Shown: one piece after another, positions 6,856 through 10,000 of the stretch
How positions within the stretch are numbered: the first letter of the stretch is position 1
How the letters are laid out: each line of letters begins with the position of its first letter
From: Trachelipus rathkii
Lineage: Eukaryota > Arthropoda > Malacostraca > Isopoda > Trachelipodidae
Assembly: GCA_015478945.1 (NCBI GenBank)
Contig: JABUQX010118670.1
Coordinates: 7,501-17,500, forward strand
Reading direction: 5' to 3'
Length of the DNA: 10,000 bases
The notes under the pieces: model-generated
What the model saw: only the letters and a program-made list of their open reading frames with translations
Told to the model about the DNA's origin: nothing
Databases searched by the model: none
Translations under genes and position numbers: made by a program

Positions 6856-6914
6856 TTTTATATGTGTTTTGTTTTGTTTTTTTGTCAAAGATCATTTTTC
6901 TGCATTGTTAATTT

Positions 6915-7037
6915 ATGAATATAGACCTCTTGTATACATATATACCTTCACAGTTTAGTTTGTATAAGCCTAATCCTTCTGTAAACATGTTTATCGCTGT
7001 CGATGTAAGGCGTGATTATATGGACTTTCTGAGTTGA
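6915..7037 (+). pseudogene. Right-arm remnant, 40-codon intact frame
   Basis: From an ATG at 6915-6917 (two codons after a TAA) the plus strand is open for 40 codons to TGA (7035-7037). It begins MNIDLLYTYIPSQFSLYKPN and ends VRRDYMDFLS; the residue mix is protein-like. It falls between the microsatellite block and the anchor at 7044-7053. A left-arm equivalent was not found. It could be an exon or a fragment. Confidence 0.3.
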
Positions 7038-7104
7038 TAAAGAGGTTATGTTGTTGTAAGCTTGTTTACTTTCTTATGATTGGTTGAAAATATATTATCT
7101 ATAG

Positions 7105-7191
7105 TTTGAGACTGTTTTATATACAACGTTTCTAACAGTAACGATATTTCCAACTGATAATATAGGCTTCTCTTCATACTCCAAACTTTGT
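7105..7191 (+). pseudogene. Short right-arm frame, strand uncertain
   Basis: A 29-codon plus-strand frame between TAG and TAA contains FETVLYTTFL and GFSSYS, comparable with ELYINV and GFSRV on the left arm (1844-2107). The minus strand of the same bases (7098-7190) is also open for 31 codons, reading LEYEEKPILSVGNIVTVRNV, with more purine-first codons. It shares EKP and a following glycine with the plus strand of the left arm. The anchor 7164-7172 encodes both strings. Confidence 0.25.
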
Positions 7192-7224
7192 TAACGAATA
7201 TTACGAGATATATGTTATTCCTAG

Positions 7225-7389
7225 AAGATATATATATATATTATTATTCGTAAACCTAATGGTGATCGTTACATAGCCTGTATTCCCACGGTTAGGCTGT
7301 ACATGATCACTTTGTTCATTTCTTGTTTGAGATTCCTCCCTATTATTCGGCACCCGGGAAGAATGGGTAAAGCTGAGTATGTGGATATC
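7225..7389 (+). pseudogene. Right-arm remnant containing RKPNGDR and RLYMI
   Basis: Open frame of 55 codons from after TAG (7222-7224) to TGA (7390-7392). After TA-encoded I/Y residues it reads IIRKPNGDRYIACIPTVRLY, then a hydrophobic stretch with a cysteine, then RHPGRMGKAEYVDI. The left arm gives RK at the start and RLYLI at the same spacing. The next frame (7379-7564) takes over by a frame change at the 3' end. Confidence 0.4.
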
Positions 7390-7564
7390 TGATCAATTGC
7401 GTCATAGTGAAATATCCATTAGAAATGAAAGCAGAGAGAGAGTATTAATAGAAGATTTGTTTTCTCATATTGCGAATAAGATAGATAAAAGTAATAGATA
7501 TAGATATATAGAGGAAACCTTACCTCAGCTCCACACATTCATACGTCAGATAGGTTCTGTTTAA
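7379..7564 (+). pseudogene. Right-arm 3' remnant, 61 codons, strongly protein-like
   Basis: Plus-strand frame with ATG at 7379-7381 and TAA at 7562-7564. Residues 13-50 are typical of a folded, helical protein (RNESRERVLIEDLFSHIANK, then IDKSNRYRYIEETLPQL), and 62 percent of codons start with a purine. NESRERVLIEDL aligns with NEALGLVREEMI at the outer end of the left arm. It overlaps the previous frame by 11 bases in another frame. No known domain; it is either a C-terminal part of the decayed right-arm gene or a small gene in its own right. Confidence 0.4.
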
Positions 7565-7686
7565 CAACCTATCGCATGAGAATATTACAACCTTGTTAAA
7601 AATAAAAGAAGAAATAATATAATAGAATATATAGAATGTCGACATACATGACGAATTAATACATCTAGCATATGGTTTGTTTATAA

Positions 7687-7964
7687 ATTTACACTGAAGT
7701 TGGGGAAAACCTTAATAATAGAATAGATATAGCAAGCTTGCCTGACGACACTAAAGATATAGATATTTACATATATATATTAGATAGAAAATGCAATCTA
7801 TAGAACCTGAATATGCTGAAATAGAGAGATTATGATATAGATATTTATTCCTATGTTATTTCAAAAGGAATAGGAGGTTTGGAGACTTATATAGAGAATG
7901 CACAGTTTCAACTTATCCATGTGTTTCTGCGCATGTATTAATATATATACCATATATAATATAA
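7687..7964 (+). pseudogene. Two overlapping coding-like frames beyond the right arm
   Basis: First frame, 7687-7800 (38 codons, ends TAG), reads EVGENLNNRIDIASLPDDTK. Second frame starts at ATG 7791-7793, reads MQSIEPEYAEIERL, meets TGA at 7833-7835 and continues open for 42 codons with YRYLFLCYFKRNRRFGDLYR, ending at TAA 7962-7964 in TA repeat. The composition after the TGA is as protein-like as before it. No matching left-arm sequence was found beyond 1573. The family is not recognised. Confidence 0.3.
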
Positions 7965-8288
7965 TATATGCATATATATATATAAATATATATCTATATA
8001 TATATATAATATATATAATATATATATATATATAATAATATATTTTTAAACTTAATAAAATAAAAATAGTATGTTGTATTGTATATCTGTTAATATATAT
8101 ATATATAATATATATATATAATATTATATATATATGTAATATAATATATATATCATATATAATATATATATATTATACTATATATATAATATATACCACA
8201 TATAATATATATATATAGATATAGTGTATGTTTTTTTGTAATATTTTTATATATATAATACATAATATATCTCGTTAATATATATATA

Positions 8289-8332
<44 letters not shown>

Positions 8333-8420
8333 ATATAATATATATATAATAATATAATATATATATATTATATATATATATATAATATACCTATATAACT
8401 AAAATATATATATATTCTTT
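7930..8420. repeat. TA microsatellite complex
   Basis: About 490 bp made almost wholly of TA runs joined by AATA, with two AT-rich unique bridges (8042-8092 and 8222-8275). The longest clean run is near 8296-8322. No coding content. Confidence 0.92.
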
Positions 8421-8856
8421 ATATTTAAATAATGCACTTTTTAAGAAAATTATTTCTTAAAAAAAAATCTTGTTTTACCTCATCCTCTTAATATGCTTAA
8501 GTTCATACATAAGAACTTATTTTTTATTATAATATGTTTATGCAATATAATATATATATTATGCTGTGTTTATGTAGGAGAGAGAAAAAAACATGGTGTA
8601 TATGATGAAATGTTTAAGTTTGTAAAAGAAAAATGAAGGTTATTTATATATTTTTTATTAAATAATAATATGAGTTAAAGCAGTAAAAACAGTAAAACAC
8701 GAAGGGGGGTGAGGGTGGGAATAAGAGAGAAGATCTGGAATATGTTTGCCTGTAGTGTCTTAACTGCTTATTGCTTTAATGGTCTAAAATCATAGAGATA
8801 TTTTCGTGGATATTTAACAACTTTTTTTTCTGAAAACATGTATATATATAGATATT
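8421..8856. other. AT-rich spacer with two small inverted repeats and a G-run island
   Basis: No gene seen. An inverted repeat at 8438-8463 has an 11-bp stem (TTAAGAAA core) and a four-base loop, and runs on into A residues. A second, TAAGTTC/GAACTTA, spans 8498-8519. At 8704-8719 the plus strand has G runs of 6, 3 and 3, unusual here but one run short of a standard G-quadruplex pattern. Confidence 0.6.
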
Positions 8857-8982
8857 TTCAAAAAACAAAAATGTTTTTCAAAACAAAAATGTTTTCATCA
8901 AAAGAAAATGTTTTTCGCGGCATACAAAAATTTTCTATAAACAAAAAATGTTTTTTGAAAAACAAAAATGTTTTTCAAAACC
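8857..8982. repeat. Minisatellite of 18-20-bp hairpin-forming units
   Basis: About six degenerate copies of an A-run, ATG, T-run unit; ATG of successive copies falls at 8871, 8889, 8908, (8928, degenerate), 8948 and 8968. Each unit is an imperfect palindrome. The clearest is GAAAAACAAAAATGTTTTTC at 8957-8976, with an 8-bp stem and AAAA loop. The array reads through as a Lys/Phe/Asn-rich frame (8838-9029), a by-product of the repeat. Confidence 0.85.
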
Positions 8983-9177
8983 ATTTGTATCTAATACATT
9001 CTCAATGTAATCTTATCCTTCAACATTAAAATTTCACTTTAACTTTAACATTTTCATCTATAATTAAACTTTAATTTGTAAGAAACACTTTTTCTATTAA
9101 ATAAAAGATCCTGATTGAAATAAAAAATAAAAAATAAAAAAATGTAAACGAAGTGTACGAACTCTAACAAAATATAC

Positions 9178-9300
9178 TCTTCTCTTTCTCATTCTTCTCT
9201 TCTTCTTCTTTTTCTTCTTTCTTCTTCTTCTTTTCTCTTCTTCTTCTTCTTCTTCTTATATATATATATATATATATATCTTCTTCTTCTTCTTTTCCTC
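9178..9300. repeat. TTC trinucleotide repeat interrupted by a TA run
   Basis: Pyrimidine tract of TTC/TCTT repeats (9178-9257 and 9279-9300) split by a clean TA run at 9258-9278. The minus strand is a pure purine tract and reads as Glu/Arg/Lys-rich peptide, which is not a gene. Long purine-pyrimidine mirror tracts of this kind can form triplex DNA. Confidence 0.95.
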
Positions 9301-9385
9301 CTTTTGGCAAATAACACAGATGAGTTTTAACCGATCCGTAATCTTCTGTAAAAAAGTTGAGACACAAAGTTGAAAACATCAACTC

Positions 9386-9576
9386 CGCTGAGGTTTATCA
9401 AGTTGAGACAATCAAGCACTTATAAGGATCAAAGGTTGAGGTATCAAGTTGAGTATGCAAAGCTGCAGAGTCTCAAAGATATAGATAATCAAGTTAAGGT
9501 ATCAAAGTTGAGGCATCAAGCTGAGGTAATAAAGTTGAGGCATCAAAAGCTGAGGTATCAAAAGTTGAGGCATCAA
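9386..9576 (+). repeat. Minisatellite of about 13 units, consensus AAGTTGAGGCATCA
   Basis: Units of 13-17 bp, each ending in ATCA or a close variant. The right half (from about 9490) is well conserved, alternating AAGTTGAGGCATCA and AAAGCTGAGGTATCA; the left half is degenerate. The gradient suggests growth by duplication at the right end, which abuts the GT run at 9581. The frame at 9370-9603 reads it as KLRHQ-like repeats. No flanking coding sequence supports a real protein. Confidence 0.9.
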
Positions 9577-9580
9577 TATT

Positions 9581-9718
9581 GTGTGTGTGTGTGTGTGTTG
9601 TAAGAATGCGTGTTTGTGTGGTGTGCTTGTGTCAGGATAGTGTGGTGTTATAGATATATAGATAGTATAGTGTGTGTATATAGATGTGTGTGTGTGTGTG
9701 TGTTGTGTGTGTGTGTGA
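9581..9718 (+). repeat. GT microsatellites
   Basis: A clean GT run at 9581-9598, scattered GTGT motifs to 9660, and a second longer GT run at 9684-9718 broken once by TTG. Standard nuclear-type dinucleotide repeats. Confidence 0.95.
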
Positions 9719-9754
9719 GAGATATAGAATAGTTTACATACAGGAACTCCATTA

Positions 9755-9795
9755 GGAACAGATACCTAACATGACCTCATGTTAGGATAGGTTCC
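9755..9795. repeat. Palindrome with TTAGG-like core
   Basis: CCTAACATGA (9765-9774) and its exact complement TCATGTTAGG (9777-9786) are separated by CC. An outer GGAAC (9755-9759) pairs with GTTCC (9791-9795). Sequence just before and after (from 9741 and from 9800) shows an imperfect direct repeat, CAGGAACTCCATTAG against CAGGTATTGCGTTAG. It may be the remnant of a small non-autonomous element; no target-site duplication is evident. Confidence 0.8.
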
Positions 9796-9892
9796 CTACA
9801 AACAGGTATTGCGTTAGATGCCTACATGTGCTCGACTGTAATCTATTAAACCCATCACGGACATTTATATGCAAGGTCAAATATTCAGGCCG

Positions 9893-9907
9893 TTGATACG
9901 GTATCAA
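9893..9907. repeat. 15-bp odd-centred palindrome TTGATAC-G-GTATCAA
   Basis: Perfect 7-bp arms around one G. It could be a binding site for a dimeric factor, but length alone does not show it. The surrounding 9800-9968 is unique mixed-composition sequence without a recognised gene. Confidence 0.7.
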
Positions 9908-9969
9908 AGGACTAAATTCAAGGCCAGACCGGAAAATAATAAAAAGGTCAAACCATCAAACAGCCGGGT

Positions 9970-9997
9970 CTTCTCTCTCTCTCTCTCCCTCTCTCTT
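9970..9997 (+). repeat. CT microsatellite at the right edge
   Basis: TCTCTC repeat with one CCC interruption, running to within three bases of the window end, so its full length is unknown. Confidence 0.92.
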
Positions 9998-10000
9998 CAT

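Larger units (their letters stand above)
5766..7564 (+). repeat. Right arm of the diverged large inverted duplication
   Basis: Plus-strand partner of 1573-3961; the anchors are listed under the left arm. Its plus strand is G-rich relative to C, the mirror of the left arm. It is shorter between anchors because the segment equivalent to about 2100-3000 of the left arm is missing, and TA and ATT microsatellites (6536-6840) stand in its place. The fold axis drifts from about 4892 (inner anchors) to about 4515 (outer anchors), which shows accumulated insertions and deletions. Confidence 0.8.

Noticed and set aside
8704..8719. G-quadruplex candidate
   Set aside because: Only three separable runs of three or more G; the six-G run cannot supply two runs without a loop.
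9164..9382. 72-codon minus-strand ORF rich in Glu, Lys and Arg
   Set aside because: Direct translation of the TTC/TA microsatellite.

Overview
The window looks like nuclear DNA of an AT-rich eukaryote. It has dense simple-sequence repeats of several classes (TA, ATT, TTC, GT, CT), several minisatellites, matches to the spliceosomal splice consensus, and no bacterial operon layout or ribosome binding sites. The mix would suit a repeat-rich animal genome, and a TTAGG-like palindrome near the right end is reminiscent of arthropods, but I cannot place the organism. I recognise no named gene, tRNA, rRNA, CRISPR array or known transposase.

Layout: 1-330 is TA-rich and 331-1312 is AT-rich spacer with an 8-bp minisatellite (683-774). 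At about 1573-3961 and 5766-7564 lie two diverged copies of the same sequence in opposite orientation. Seven short anchors match in collinear, inverted order. Open frames reading outward (minus strand on the left, plus strand on the right) share short peptide strings such as LSFARC and RLY, but every frame is interrupted by stops or frame changes. I read the arms as two old, decayed copies of one unrecognised gene or element.

Between the arms sit an AT-rich spacer, a small intact minus-strand ORF for a possible two-segment membrane protein (4806-4967), a compound GC-rich hairpin (5085-5230) with stable GAA triloops, a TA microsatellite, and a pair of CCAAT-type boxes 31 bp apart just before the right arm.

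The right flank (7930-10000) is TA microsatellite, AT-rich spacer, a minisatellite of hairpin-forming units (8857-8982), a TTC/TA compound repeat, a minisatellite of about 14 bp (9386-9576), GT runs, two palindromes and a CT run. The inverted arms and the central hairpin are the most interesting content. Which strand is coding is not fully settled, because good open frames and splice signals also occur antisense.
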